NCBI GenBank assembly: GCA_943329845.2
Contig: CALQFM020000026.1
Coordinates: 1-51,412 of the forward strand
Reading direction: 5' to 3'
DNA length: 51,412 nucleotides
Origin: Candidatus Kuenenia stuttgartensis
GTDB lineage: Bacteria; Pseudomonadota; Alphaproteobacteria; SMXS01
The position numbers and the translations under genes were made by a program. The first letter of the stretch is position 1, and each line of letters starts with the position of its first letter. The notes beneath the pieces are model-generated. The model was not told where the DNA came from and made no database searches. It saw only the letters and a program-made list of their open reading frames with translations. Of the stretch, positions 8,844 to 17,354 are shown piece after piece.

Positions 8844-10088
8844 ATGGACCGGGAAACCGACGACCTCGCGCGCTACAGCCTGATGGACCACGCGGTCCAG
8901 AGCGATCCCTACGGCTTTCACGCCCTGCTGCACGAACGTTGCCCGGTATACCGCATGCCGGAAACCGGCTTCTACGTGGTCACGAAGTACGACGATTTGC
9001 GCAAGGTGCTGATCGACACCAGCACCTTCAGCAACAGCCTGCCCAGCCGCCGTGCGCTCAAGGGCGACCTTGGCGACCTGTACGAGCGGCTGGTGGCCGA
9101 GCGCGGCTGGCGGCACGTGGACACGCTGCAGTCGATCGACCCGCCCGCCCATGCCCGCTACCGCAAGGTGCTCGACGCGGTGTTCTTCGGCAAGCGCATG
9201 AACGCCATGAAGCCTCATGTGGAAGAGGTCACCCACGGTCTGATCGACGACTGGATCGCCGACGGCCGGTGCGACTTCAACGCCCAGTTCGCCATGAAGC
9301 TGCCCGGCATCATCACCGCCGAGCAGATGGGACTGCCGCGCGAGGACATCGGCACCTTCAAGCGCTGGGCCGACAACCTGCTGACCGTCGCCGCCACGCC
9401 CCAGAGCGAGGACGAGGTGCGCCGCAGCGCCGAGACCACGCTGGAGATGCAGCACTTCATCGCCGCCGAGCTGGAGAAGCGCCGCGCCCAGCCGGCCGAC
9501 GACATGCTCTCGGACCTTGTCCAGGCCCACGAAGGCGAGCCGCTGTCCATGGAGGAGCTGCAGAGCGTCATGGGCCAGCTGATCGCCGGCGGCTACGAGA
9601 CGGTGCAGAGTGCGCTCGGCCATGGCATGTGGCAGCTCGTGCGCCACCCGGAATTGCAGAACCGGCTGCGCGGCGATGCCGCCGCCATCAAGAAGTTCTG
9701 CGAGGAGGTGATCCGCATGGAAAGCCCGGTACAGAGCCTGATGCGCCGTGCGACGCGCGACGTGGAGCTGGGCGGCACCCTGATCCCCGAAGGCAGCCTG
9801 ATCCTCGCCCGCTACGGCGCCGCGAACCGCGATCCGGAAAAGTTCGCCTGCCCGCATGCGTTCGACATCGACCGCCCGAACGTGGGCGCCCACCTGGCCT
9901 ATGGTTCCGGCACCCACTTCTGCGTCGGCGCGACCTTGGCCCGGCTGGAGATGAACGTGGCGTTCACGGCGCTGCTGGACCGGCTGGAGACCATCGAACT
10001 GGCGCGCCCGCTGCCCGACCCGGTGCACCGGCAGAGCCTGCACTGGCTGCCGATGCGGGAGTTGGTGATTGGCTTCGAGCAGCGGTAA
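8844..10088 (+). CDS. Cytochrome P450 (bacterial class I type)
   Basis: 414 aa with no membrane anchor. The I-helix oxygen-activation motif is AGGYETVQ, the K-helix ExxR lies in EEVIRMESP, and the haem loop is YGSGTHFCVG with Cys360 as thiolate ligand; the usual first Phe of that loop is Tyr. The enzyme would need a ferredoxin and reductase, and none is encoded in the window. It converges on an EthD-domain gene with only 6 bp between the stops. In the known ether-degradation locus a P450 (EthB) also sits with EthD, so joint action is plausible but inferred. GGGGAG precedes the ATG. Confidence 0.93.
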   Translation: MDRETDDLARYSLMDHAVQSDPYGFHALLHERCPVYRMPETGFYVVTKYDDLRKVLIDTSTFSNSLPSRRALKGDLGDLYERLVAERGWRHVDTLQSIDPPAHARYRKVLDAVFFGKRMNAMKPHVEEVTHGLIDDWIADGRCDFNAQFAMKLPGIITAEQMGLPREDIGTFKRWADNLLTVAATPQSEDEVRRSAETTLEMQHFIAAELEKRRAQPADDMLSDLVQAHEGEPLSMEELQSVMGQLIAGGYETVQSALGHGMWQLVRHPELQNRLRGDAAAIKKFCEEVIRMESPVQSLMRRATRDVELGGTLIPEGSLILARYGAANRDPEKFACPHAFDIDRPNVGAHLAYGSGTHFCVGATLARLEMNVAFTALLDRLETIELARPLPDPVHRQSLHWLPMRELVIGFEQR

Positions 10089-10094
10089 GCCGGG

Positions 10095-10916
10095 TTATCC
10101 CGGGTTGCTGACGGACCTTTCCGGAGCAACCACCAGCGTCTCGTCCACCTCGCGGCAGAACCATGCTCCAGAAGGGAGAAGCTCGAACGCGCCTGCTCGG
10201 ACACCGGCCGCAAGGTGCTCCGGCCCATCGAACCACAGTTCGGCGATGCCGTCCCACCAGCTATAGAATGCCTCCCGCCGCGCGATCCCGGCGGGCGTGA
10301 AGCCTTCGGCGCTGAGGTTGACGAAGCCGGTCAGCACGTCGAGATCGGTGCGGAAGTTGACGATGTGGCCGCGCAGGCCGGGGAGGTGGTTGAACGGCTC
10401 CGCCCATTCGCCGGTCCAGCGGGTGCGAAAGGCCTCGGGCGCCAGGTCCGCCGGGCGCTTGCAGAACAGCGCCAGCTTGAACAGCCGGCGTTCGGGACGG
10501 CTGACCTCCACGGCGATATGCTCGTCGACATGGAACTGCATGGCCGAGCCGGCATAGAGGTACGGGCCGTCGCCGCCAACCTCGGCCACCTTGGGATCGG
10601 CCTCGAGGCCGTTCGGGCCGGCCCGATCCGGCGTCGGATTGCGGGAGTCCAGATAGGCCGGCAGGCCGTCGAACATCAGCTGGCCCCAGCCGTCCCAGGC
10701 ATTGTCGAAGCCTTCCGGCGCGTGCCGGGTCAAGACGGCGGCGGCCTTCGGTCCCACCGCCTGAGCCAGCGGCCGGCTGGCACGCACGTTGAGGACGTAG
10801 CCGCGGATGCCGGTCAGTCGCCGTCCGTAGGAGGCGTGATAGCCGGCATGGGCGGCGCGGTACTCGTCATGGGTCAGGCGCGGGTTGCGCCGGACGAAGC
10901 CGAACACCTTCAGCAT
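10095..10916 (-). CDS. Tandem EthD-domain protein (paralogue 1)
   Basis: 273 aa made of two EthD-like halves. The N-terminal half begins MLKVFGFVRRNPRLTHDEYR and continues AGYHASYGRRLTGIRGYVLNV. The C-terminal half repeats the pattern (LFKLALFCKRPADLAPEAF, then LPGLRGHIVNFR). EthD-type ferredoxin-like domains occur next to oxidative degradation genes and polyketide cyclases; the biochemical role is not settled. Two paralogues lie at 13165-14013 and 14024-14896. Unlike those, this copy lacks the C-terminal PEFYYR. Confidence 0.78.
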   Translation of the reverse strand: MLKVFGFVRRNPRLTHDEYRAAHAGYHASYGRRLTGIRGYVLNVRASRPLAQAVGPKAAAVLTRHAPEGFDNAWDGWGQLMFDGLPAYLDSRNPTPDRAGPNGLEADPKVAEVGGDGPYLYAGSAMQFHVDEHIAVEVSRPERRLFKLALFCKRPADLAPEAFRTRWTGEWAEPFNHLPGLRGHIVNFRTDLDVLTGFVNLSAEGFTPAGIARREAFYSWWDGIAELWFDGPEHLAAGVRAGAFELLPSGAWFCREVDETLVVAPERSVSNPG

Positions 10917-11098
10917 GAAGGTCGTCCCGATCGCGCGGCGGCTTTTTCAAGCAGCCATGACTGTTTGTCTTGTCCTGTTCCCGCCATTGAGGGATAATCG
11001 ATGCATCTGCAAGTGGTCGCAACGTATTCCTGGGGAGAGGGTGCCGCGGACTGACGAGCGATAGCAGGCCTTGGGGGCCTGGAAACGGGAGAAGTCCA

Positions 11099-11188
11099 AT
11101 GCGTCCGATCGTCATGGTGGCCATCGCCACTGCTTTGGTTGTGACCCTGTCCGTCCTGTTGATCTGGGGCCCGCCGCTCGCGGCATAG
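11099..11188 (+). CDS. Possible 29-aa single-pass membrane peptide
   Basis: ATG 11099 follows GGGAGAAG with a 4-base spacer. The frame encodes MRPIVMVAIATALVVTLSVL then LIWGPPLAA and stops at 11188. That is one hydrophobic helix with a basic N-terminus, as in small membrane proteins. A 6-bp hairpin (11065-11081) sits upstream of the ribosome site. The rest of the gap from 10917 to 11254 shows no other gene. Translation is a guess from the ribosome site and composition. Confidence 0.4.
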   Translation: MRPIVMVAIATALVVTLSVLLIWGPPLAA

Positions 11189-11254
11189 GCAACTCGTTCC
11201 TGCACCGGAACTGAGCCAGCAATTTCGGCGCGTTTTGTATCGAGCGTGCCGGCA

Positions 11255-11285
11255 AGAAAATACCCCGCCTTTCATGGCGGGGTAT
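11255..11285 (-). terminator. Rho-independent terminator of the 12370-11310 operon
   Basis: A perfect 10-bp stem (ATACCCCGCC with GGCGGGGTAT, 11260-11269 and 11276-11285) has a 6-base loop. On the minus strand it is followed by a run of T (complement of 11256-11261). It sits 25 bp after the stop of the secreted-protein gene. Confidence 0.88.
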
Positions 11286-11309
11286 CTGGCAGGATCGGAA
11301 GATGGGCGA

Positions 11310-11798
11310 TTACTTCGGCGTCACTTCGTTGCTAGGCGCTACATCCTCTTCCTTGGACAGGAACAGGCTCTTGTCCTTGGTCGCCGGATCGTCGCGCAGG
11401 GCGACGGCGTCAGCGCAGAATTCTGTGAGGTTGTCGGCGTTCTCGGCGGCATAGATGCCAATGGCGCTGCCCAGATGCAACAGCAGCGTGTCGTGCAGGA
11501 ACTTCCGCTGGTCATCGCTCGTCTTGGCATCGCCTGCTGCCGGCAGCAGGGCCTCAAGCGCTTTGCCCAGCTTGGCCTCGTCCACCGTCACCTCGTGGCA
11601 CATGGCGCCTGCGGCGGCGTTGTAGGCGGCCCAGATCAGCTTGGGGCGCTGTGCCTCGGTGAGGGTCGGCGCCATGGCCTGGTCGAGCCACTTCCAGGCC
11701 GCGTCCTCGCGGGGCTGGGCAGATGCGGGTGCGGCAGCGAGAACCGGAGAAGCGAGCATGAGCGTGGCGGCCGCCGCGGTACGTATCGTGCTTTTCAT
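11310..11798 (-). CDS. Secreted hypothetical protein
   Basis: 162 aa from ATG 11798, which has GAGGAG upstream; the TTG 15 bases earlier is part of that ribosome site and is not a start. A signal peptide (ending near ASAQ) is followed by a helical, acidic domain with two cysteines (AMCHEV and EFCADA) that could form a disulphide in the periplasm. The family is not recognised. Its start lies 11 bases after the stop of the upstream secreted protein, so the two form an operon. Confidence 0.7.
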   Translation of the reverse strand: MKSTIRTAAAATLMLASPVLAAAPASAQPREDAAWKWLDQAMAPTLTEAQRPKLIWAAYNAAAGAMCHEVTVDEAKLGKALEALLPAAGDAKTSDDQRKFLHDTLLLHLGSAIGIYAAENADNLTEFCADAVALRDDPATKDKSLFLSKEEDVAPSNEVTPK

Positions 11799-11809
11799 GG
11801 TCTTTCTCC

Positions 11810-12370
11810 TCAATTCCCGAACTCGCGGGCGGTCCAGTTGGGCGCATAGCCCTTGCCGTCCTTGTAGCAGGTCTGCTGCCAGCGGTAGCAGACTACACCG
11901 GGTGCGGGACTGTACTGGCCACCACGGTTGTCATAGGACGGGCGGTCGCGGTAGCGGTATTCGTCATAGTGGTCGTAGTCGCTGGAGTGCTTGTCCGAGG
12001 ACGCGGACGCGACGATAGCGCCCAGCACCAATGCTGTGCCGACCACGGCGGCCGCCTTCGCGCCATCGTTGCCGCCGCCGCCGCCCCGCCAGTTGTCGAT
12101 GTTCACATAGCGGACGCCGCCATTGTTCACCCGGCAGGTGAAATAGGCGCTGCTATTGCCACGGCCCAATGCGGTGCCGGAGACGTTGTACTTGCTGCCG
12201 CCGATCTGGTCGACGCTGACGCCGGTGGTGTCATAGGCGCCCCGCCCGCGGACCGCGTCCTTGCACATCTGCTTCGCGTCCCTGGGACTGTATTGGGCCT
12301 GCGCGGGAGCGCTGCCAATGCCGGCCAAAACCAGCGACGCCATAAGCCCCGCCACGACTGTCTTGCGCAT
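11810..12370 (-). CDS. Secreted Gly/Tyr-rich hypothetical protein
   Basis: 186 aa from ATG 12370 (MRKTVVAG), which has AGGAG upstream. The signal peptide ends at AQA. A small domain (KQMCKDAV ... YFTCRVNNGGVRYVNI) with two cysteines follows, then a Gly run, a hydrophobic segment (AAAVVGTALVLGAIVASA) that may span or touch a membrane, and a charged Tyr/Asp-rich region ending in a CYRWQQTC pair. Family not recognised. Two adjacent hairpins occupy its 5' leader. It is the first gene of an operon with 11310-11798. Confidence 0.7.
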   Translation of the reverse strand: MRKTVVAGLMASLVLAGIGSAPAQAQYSPRDAKQMCKDAVRGRGAYDTTGVSVDQIGGSKYNVSGTALGRGNSSAYFTCRVNNGGVRYVNIDNWRGGGGGNDGAKAAAVVGTALVLGAIVASASSDKHSSDYDHYDEYRYRDRPSYDNRGGQYSPAPGVVCYRWQQTCYKDGKGYAPNWTAREFGN

Positions 12371-12379
12371 GAATTTCTC

Positions 12380-12412
12380 CTGTTTGCCCACAAACAGGAT
12401 ACGTGAGTATCC
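12380..12412 (-). promoter_or_regulatory. Two adjacent perfect hairpins in the 5' leader, next to the ribosome site
   Basis: Reading on the minus strand, GGATAC-TCAC-GTATCC (12412-12397) is directly followed by CTGTTTG-TGGG-CAAACAG (12397-12380). The second hairpin ends in CAG, which runs straight into GAG of the ribosome site of the gene starting at 12370. Folding would hide part of that site, so it may tune translation, or the palindromes may be protein operators. Confidence 0.5.
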
Positions 12413-12515
12413 CCTTACCGGACCATAACGATTTCGTGAAAATCAGGCATGAATGTAACTTTTCGGCGGTGCTGCTGTACCATGTGTCAATTGTACCGAT
12501 CGAGAAGGAAGTTCG

Positions 12516-13160
12516 ATGCGCCTTGCCTTTGCGATTTCATTGCCGGCGTTTGTGCTTTGCGGGACGGTGTTGGCCGCCGATCCGTCATTCGCCGCCCCTC
12601 CGTCTTTCGACTGCGCCAAGGCGGACACTTCGGCGACGCAGCTGGTGTGCAAGGACGACCAGCTCGCAGCGCTGGACCGAGAGGTCACCCGCCTGTTCAC
12701 GCTGGCCCGCGACGGCGCCCATCTCGCCGCCGACCAGCGCAAGCAGCTGCTCGCGGTTCAGCGCGGATGGATCAAGGGACGGGACGATTGCTGGAAGGCC
12801 GGCGACCTGCGCGCCTGCGTGGTGGAGAGCTACGTCACCCGCATTCATCAACTGCGGCAGGGCTATGCGGATGCCCGTTCCCAGGACAAGGCCGGCATCA
12901 GTAAAGGGCCGTTCGCCGCCAAATGCGAGGGACTCGACGCTCTGCTGACCCTCGCCTTCGTCGATATCAAGCCGGCCGCCGCCTATGTGGGCTGGCTGGA
13001 CCAGGCGGTGGTGGTGAACCAGGTGCCGGCGGCGTCCGGTGCCCGCTACCAGGGCGAGAACTATGCCGGCAAGTTCGAATTCTGGCAGCACGGCAAGGAG
13101 ATGACGTTCACCATGCCGGGCGGCAAGCCGATGATCTGCGCACCCGAAGAGACCGGCTGA
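12516..13160 (+). CDS. LprI-MliC fusion: periplasmic lysozyme-inhibitor-like protein
   Basis: 214 aa with a signal peptide (about 1-21). Residues about 30-110 match the LprI/DUF1311 pattern (FDCAKADTSATQLVC, then LAALDREVTRLF and AVQRGWIKGRDDCW). Residues about 150-210 match MliC (YVGWLDQAVVV, ASGARYQGENYAGKFEFWQHG, ending in Cys). Both families inhibit host or predator lysozyme at the cell envelope. AAGGAA stands before the ATG. The domain assignment is by pattern recognition; inhibition is inferred. Confidence 0.8.
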   Translation: MRLAFAISLPAFVLCGTVLAADPSFAAPPSFDCAKADTSATQLVCKDDQLAALDREVTRLFTLARDGAHLAADQRKQLLAVQRGWIKGRDDCWKAGDLRACVVESYVTRIHQLRQGYADARSQDKAGISKGPFAAKCEGLDALLTLAFVDIKPAAAYVGWLDQAVVVNQVPAASGARYQGENYAGKFEFWQHGKEMTFTMPGGKPMICAPEETG

Positions 13161-13164
13161 GCCT

Positions 13165-14013
13165 TTACCGGTAGTAGAACTCCGGCGCCGGCGCCCGGTT
13201 GGGCAGCACGGCGATGGTCTCATCCACCTCCCGGTAGAACACCGACGCGAACAGTTTCTGCTCCAGCGCATCCAGCTTCGGCGACAGGTCCGGATCGGCA
13301 CGGCCGGCGATGAACTGCTCGGGCCGGTCGAACCACAGCTCGGCGATGCCGTCGAAGGTATCGAAGAACGCCTGGCGGCGGATGGCGCCGGCCGGGGTGA
13401 AAGCTTCCGAGCTGGGCGGGAAGAAGCCGGTCATGGCGTCGAGACCGGTGCGGAAATTGACGATGTGGCCGCGCAGTCCAGGGATGGTATTGATGTGCGC
13501 CGCATACCGGCCGGTCCAGATCGCGCGGAACTCCTCGGGCGACATGCCGCCGGGGCGCTTGCCGAGCTGCACTAGCTTGAACAGCTTGCGCTCCGGCCGG
13601 CGCACCGGACGTGCCACATGCTCGTCGATGTGGAACTGGAACGGCGAGCCGTCATAGAGGTAGTCGCCGTCGCCACCGACGTCGCCCACCTTGGGATCGT
13701 CGCCGAGGCCGTTCGGACCGGCACGGTCGCGGGACGGGCTCTTGCCGGCCAGGTATTCGGTAAGGTCGTCGAACATCAGCTGGCCCCAGCCGTCGGTCAT
13801 CGTGTCGAAGCCGGCGGGCTCGTTCCGCGTGATGCGCGCCGCCAGCGGACCAAGGCTCTCGCTCACCGGCGTGTTGGACCAGACATTGAGGATATAACCC
13901 CGGATGCCGGGCAGGCGGCGGCCGTAGGAATTGTGATAGCCCACATGGGCGGCGCGGTACTCGTCGTGGGTGAGCTTGGCGTTGCGCCGGACGAAGCCGA
14001 AGACCTTCAGCAT
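13165..14013 (-). CDS. Tandem EthD-domain protein (paralogue 2)
   Basis: 282 aa with the same two-half architecture as its neighbours: MLKVFGFVRRNAKLTHDEYR, then KLFKLVQLGKRPGGMSPEEF and IPGLRGHIVNFRTGLDAM. It ends in PAPEFYYR, as does the next paralogue. The ATG lies 10 bases after the stop of that gene with AGGAG between, so they form a two-gene operon. The role is unknown beyond the family's association with oxidative catabolism. Confidence 0.8.
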   Translation of the reverse strand: MLKVFGFVRRNAKLTHDEYRAAHVGYHNSYGRRLPGIRGYILNVWSNTPVSESLGPLAARITRNEPAGFDTMTDGWGQLMFDDLTEYLAGKSPSRDRAGPNGLGDDPKVGDVGGDGDYLYDGSPFQFHIDEHVARPVRRPERKLFKLVQLGKRPGGMSPEEFRAIWTGRYAAHINTIPGLRGHIVNFRTGLDAMTGFFPPSSEAFTPAGAIRRQAFFDTFDGIAELWFDRPEQFIAGRADPDLSPKLDALEQKLFASVFYREVDETIAVLPNRAPAPEFYYR

Positions 14014-14023
14014 TCCCGTTCTC

Positions 14024-14896
14024 CTACCGGTAATAGAATTCGGGCGCGGGATTGCGGTTCGGCATGACGATCACGCTCTCGTCTACCTCCACGAGCCAGA
14101 CCGCCTCGAACAGGTGGCGCTCCAGCGCGTCGAGCTCGGGGGCGATGTCCGGGTGGGTGCGGGCAGCCCTGAACGCGTCCAGACTGTCGAACCACAGTTC
14201 GTTGGCGCCGTCCCACAGCGCGCAAAACGCCTCGCTGAAGGCCCGGCCCTCGTCGCTGAAGCGCCAGCTGCCATCGGGGTAGAAGCCGCGGATGGCGGCT
14301 TCCTGGTCCGGATCGCGAAAATTGGCAATGTAGCCGTTCAGACCCTTCATCTTCGCGGCAAGCGGGGCGTGCCGGGTGAGCAGGCCGGCGCGGAAGGCGT
14401 CCTCGGACAGGGCAGGGTTGCGGCGGAAGAACTGCATCAGCTTGGTCTGCTTGTACTCGACCCGCTCGACCGGGAGCATGATGTGCTCTTCCATGTGCAG
14501 ATGGTGCGAGCGGAAGTCGCCGCCTGAGTTCGGGATCTCGTCGAACAGCCAGGGGCCGTCGTCGGGCAGCCGGTCCGGATCGACGGCCAGGCCGTCGGCG
14601 GTGGCGCGGGTTTTCTCGGGTTCGCTCGAGCCGACCCAGGTGGCGTTGCTGTCGAAATGCACGCAGGGGAAGCCGTCCCACTGGTCGAGGAAGCCGGCCG
14701 GCGCGCCGCGGACGATCTGGTCGTGCAGCGGCCCCAGTGCCTGCTTCAGGTCGCGGTTGGCCCAGACATTGACGCAGTAGCCGCGCATGCCCTTCATGCG
14801 CCGCGAATGGCCGGAATGGTAGCCGATGTGACCAGCCCGGTATTCGTCGTGCGTCAGCCGGGCGTTGCGCTTCAGAAACGCGAAAACCTTGAACAT
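14024..14896 (-). CDS. Tandem EthD-domain protein (paralogue 3)
   Basis: 290 aa from ATG 14896, chosen because GGGGAG lies 8 bases upstream and the product then begins MFKVFAFLKR in line with its paralogues; ATG 14902 is an alternative. It has two EthD-like halves (LTHDEYRAGHIGYHSGH and KQTKLMQFFRRNPALSEDAF) and ends in PAPEFYYR. It is more divergent than paralogues 1 and 2. First gene of the operon with 13165-14013. Confidence 0.8.
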   Translation of the reverse strand: MFKVFAFLKRNARLTHDEYRAGHIGYHSGHSRRMKGMRGYCVNVWANRDLKQALGPLHDQIVRGAPAGFLDQWDGFPCVHFDSNATWVGSSEPEKTRATADGLAVDPDRLPDDGPWLFDEIPNSGGDFRSHHLHMEEHIMLPVERVEYKQTKLMQFFRRNPALSEDAFRAGLLTRHAPLAAKMKGLNGYIANFRDPDQEAAIRGFYPDGSWRFSDEGRAFSEAFCALWDGANELWFDSLDAFRAARTHPDIAPELDALERHLFEAVWLVEVDESVIVMPNRNPAPEFYYR

Positions 14897-14953
14897 GACC
14901 ATGTCTCCCCGCCGCAGATCATTCCACAAGCTGGGCGGAGAGGCGAGCGCGAA

Positions 14954-15775
14954 CTATCCCTTGATGAACGCCAGCAGATCCGCGTTGAACTGGTCGGCAT
15001 GGGTGGTCGCCAGGCCATGCGGCGCGCCCGGGTACACCTTCAGCGTGCCCTTCTTCAGCAACTTGATGCTTTCGTGAGCCGACGCACCGATCGGCACGAT
15101 CTGGTCGTCGTCGCCATGGGCGACCAGCACGGGGATGTCGATCTTCTTCAGGTCCTCGGTGAAGTCGCTTTCCGAGAACTGCTCGATGCAGTCGTAGATG
15201 CCCTTGATGCCGCCCAGCATTCCCTGCAGCCAGAACGACTCGCGCGCACCTTCCGAGATTTTCGCGCCGGGCCGGTTGTAGCCGTAGAACGGCATGGTCA
15301 GGTCCTTGAAGAACTGCGACCGATCGTCCTTCGTGCCCTTGCGGATGCCGTCGAACACCTCCATGGGCAGCCCGCCCGGATTGGCCGGGGTCTTCAGCAT
15401 CAGCGGCGGTACGGCGCCCAGCAGCACGGCCTTCCTCACCCGCGACGTACCGTGGCGGCCCAGATAGCGCGCCACCTCGCCGCCGCCGGTCGAATGGCCG
15501 ACCATGACGATGTCCTTCAGGTCGAGCTGTTCGAACAGCTCGGCCAGGTCGTCGGCATACTGGTCCATGTGGTTGCCATCCCAGGTCTGCGCCGAGCGGC
15601 CATGGCTGCGCCGGTCATGGGCGATGACGCGGAAGCCGTTCTGGCCCAGGAACAGCATCTGCGCGTCCCAGGCATCGGCGGTCAGCGGCCAGCCGTGCGA
15701 AAAGGTCACGACCGGACCCGTGCCCCAGTCCTTGTAGAAGATGTCAGTGCCGTCCTTCGTGGTGATGAAGCTCAT
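14954..15775 (-). CDS. Alpha/beta hydrolase, cofactor-free haloperoxidase/arylesterase type
   Basis: 273 aa from ATG 15775 ([10 protein letters not shown]), which has GGGAG upstream. The nucleophile elbow is GHSTGG, the acid lies in [10 protein letters not shown] and the base in [16 protein letters not shown] supplies the oxyanion hole. The overall sequence ([41 protein letters not shown]) is characteristic of non-haem chloroperoxidase-type esterases. No signal peptide. Natural substrate unknown. Confidence 0.9.
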   Translation of the reverse strand: MSFITTKDGTDIFYKDWGTGPVVTFSHGWPLTADAWDAQMLFLGQNGFRVIAHDRRSHGRSAQTWDGNHMDQYADDLAELFEQLDLKDIVMVGHSTGGGEVARYLGRHGTSRVRKAVLLGAVPPLMLKTPANPGGLPMEVFDGIRKGTKDDRSQFFKDLTMPFYGYNRPGAKISEGARESFWLQGMLGGIKGIYDCIEQFSESDFTEDLKKIDIPVLVAHGDDDQIVPIGASAHESIKLLKKGTLKVYPGAPHGLATTHADQFNADLLAFIKG

Positions 15776-15852
15776 GATCCCGCTCCCTTGCCAAGGAAGC
15801 AGGATCATGCGCCAGAAACGTTACCGCCGGAAGGTAGCAGGATGGCGCGGGC

Positions 15853-15872
15853 CGCGTGCGCGAACGCACGCG
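15853..15872 (-). terminator. Hairpin after the Rieske oxygenase gene
   Basis: A perfect 8-bp stem CGCGTGCG / CGCACGCG with a CGAA loop lies 12 bp beyond the stop at 15884. No T-run follows on the minus strand, so it may be only a weak or factor-assisted terminator. Confidence 0.4.
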
Positions 15873-15883
15873 CGAAACGTCCC

Positions 15884-17218
15884 TTATCGCCGCCCTTCGA
15901 GGTAGTCGTTCAGCACTTCGTGCCAACGGCGGACGCGGACTTCCTGGCTGGACAGGTAGGCGTCCTCGTAGCCCTGCGAGCGCCAGCCGCGCTGCTGGCC
16001 CTCGGCCAGGCTCAGGTCCTGGAACACGATCTGGCCGTGCATCTCGGGCACGCCGCGGCCCTTGTCGAACGCCCGGCGCTCGTACTCGGCGTCGGCGACG
16101 ACTCGCGGGCCGTGCATGGTTTCCACATTGGTGATGCCCTCGACCGGGAACACCATGTGCCAGAGGTCGAAGGTGCACTTCTCGGGGTTGTCCGGGTGCG
16201 GCTCGGTGCGGAAGAAGATCACGTCGTCGGGCAGCACCGACAGGGTCACGTTGGGGAACACCACGTTATGCGGGCTGTCGACCAGCTCGCCGTCGACCAG
16301 GTTCTCGTAGTGCAGATAGCCCTTTTCGCGCCACAGCCGCTTCTTGGCCTCGATCAGGTCCTGATAGCCCCGGGTCACCTTGTCCTCATAGGACGTGTAC
16401 TTCGACGGATCGATTCCCCAAGGCGTCAGGAAGGCGTCGAACGGCGCGGCCTCGCCTTCCGGCGGGATGTCGCGCAGCGACGGCCGGCCCGGCTGGACGA
16501 TGCGGCCGTGGCCCATGGGGAACATCTCGAACACGGAGGTCCAGTGGTCCTGGTCGATCCAGGCCGGCACCTGCGGGTGCGCGGTACGGGTGTGGTAGGA
16601 CTCGGAGAAGTTCTCGCTGGCGAACTTCCAGTTGCATTCCATCTCGATGGTCAGGTTGGTGACCCGGACCAGCTTTTCCCAGGGCCAGTTCTTGTAGAGC
16701 TCGGGGATCGGCGCCAGGTACTCCATCAGCGGCGGCGCGTTGGGGTCCATGCTGTACCAGATGAAGCCTCCCCAGGTGTCGCACTGCAGCTCCTTCAGCC
16801 GCATGTCGCCGACGGGATTGCCCTGGGGGAACGTTTCGGGGTCGGGCGCGTCCAGCAGCAGGCCGTCCTTGCCCCAGACCCAGCCGTGATAAGGGCAGGT
16901 GAAGGCTTCCTGGCAACCGTCGTTCCAGACCAGCCGCTGGCCGCGGTGGCGGCAGGCGTTGTAGAAGGCACGGATGGAGCCGTCGTCCTGCAGCGAGCAG
17001 ATCACCGACTCATGCATGAAATCGTGAATGACGTAGTCGCCCGGTTCCTGCAGATGGCTGGTGCGGCCGGCGATGTGCCAGACACGCTTCCACATGTGGT
17101 CCCATTCCTTCTGGGCGAACTCCTTGGACCAGAACCGGTCGCCGGTGATGGGGTCGCCGCGCACGTTGCGGATGTCGCCGCCGTCAAGCGCCATTGGATG
17201 AATGGTCGGAAGTCCCAT
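15884..17218 (-). CDS. Rieske oxygenase alpha subunit
   Basis: 444 aa from ATG 17218 (MGLPTIHPM), which has GGAGAG 5 bases upstream. Rieske ligands are C89, H91, C108 and H111 (CRH, CPYH), and the catalytic iron site is SYHTRTAH. It faces an SDR gene across a short divergent promoter region with a palindrome, which suggests they are co-controlled. Such pairs (oxygenase plus dehydrogenase) often act in sequence, the SDR oxidising the hydroxylated product; that is inference here, especially as the SDR lacks its lysine. Confidence 0.92.
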   Translation of the reverse strand: MGLPTIHPMALDGGDIRNVRGDPITGDRFWSKEFAQKEWDHMWKRVWHIAGRTSHLQEPGDYVIHDFMHESVICSLQDDGSIRAFYNACRHRGQRLVWNDGCQEAFTCPYHGWVWGKDGLLLDAPDPETFPQGNPVGDMRLKELQCDTWGGFIWYSMDPNAPPLMEYLAPIPELYKNWPWEKLVRVTNLTIEMECNWKFASENFSESYHTRTAHPQVPAWIDQDHWTSVFEMFPMGHGRIVQPGRPSLRDIPPEGEAAPFDAFLTPWGIDPSKYTSYEDKVTRGYQDLIEAKKRLWREKGYLHYENLVDGELVDSPHNVVFPNVTLSVLPDDVIFFRTEPHPDNPEKCTFDLWHMVFPVEGITNVETMHGPRVVADAEYERRAFDKGRGVPEMHGQIVFQDLSLAEGQQRGWRSQGYEDAYLSSQEVRVRRWHEVLNDYLEGRR

Positions 17219-17266
17219 GATCTCTCTCCATTTCGGAAAGCAAGGCCGCACGTGTCGCGCGCCAAT

Positions 17267-17284
17267 ACTGACAATTATGTTAGT
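17267..17284. promoter_or_regulatory. Candidate operator between Rieske and SDR genes
   Basis: ACTGACA-ATTA-TGTTAGT is an inverted repeat with 7-bp arms and one mismatch. It sits in the AT-rich part of the 136-bp gap between divergent start codons, where a repressor could control both genes. The cognate regulator is unknown. Confidence 0.5.
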
Positions 17285-17354
17285 TTAAGATTGGAGGCTC
17301 GGCAATGGCGCAGATTTCCCGACCGGTCTAAGCTGGCGGCGGGGAGGATCAATC

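Noticed and set aside
14657-17354. Long plus-strand open frame (to 18100) across the alpha/beta hydrolase and Rieske genes
   Set aside because: It is a shadow of the two minus-strand genes and then of the SDR in another frame; no domain is seen in its translation.
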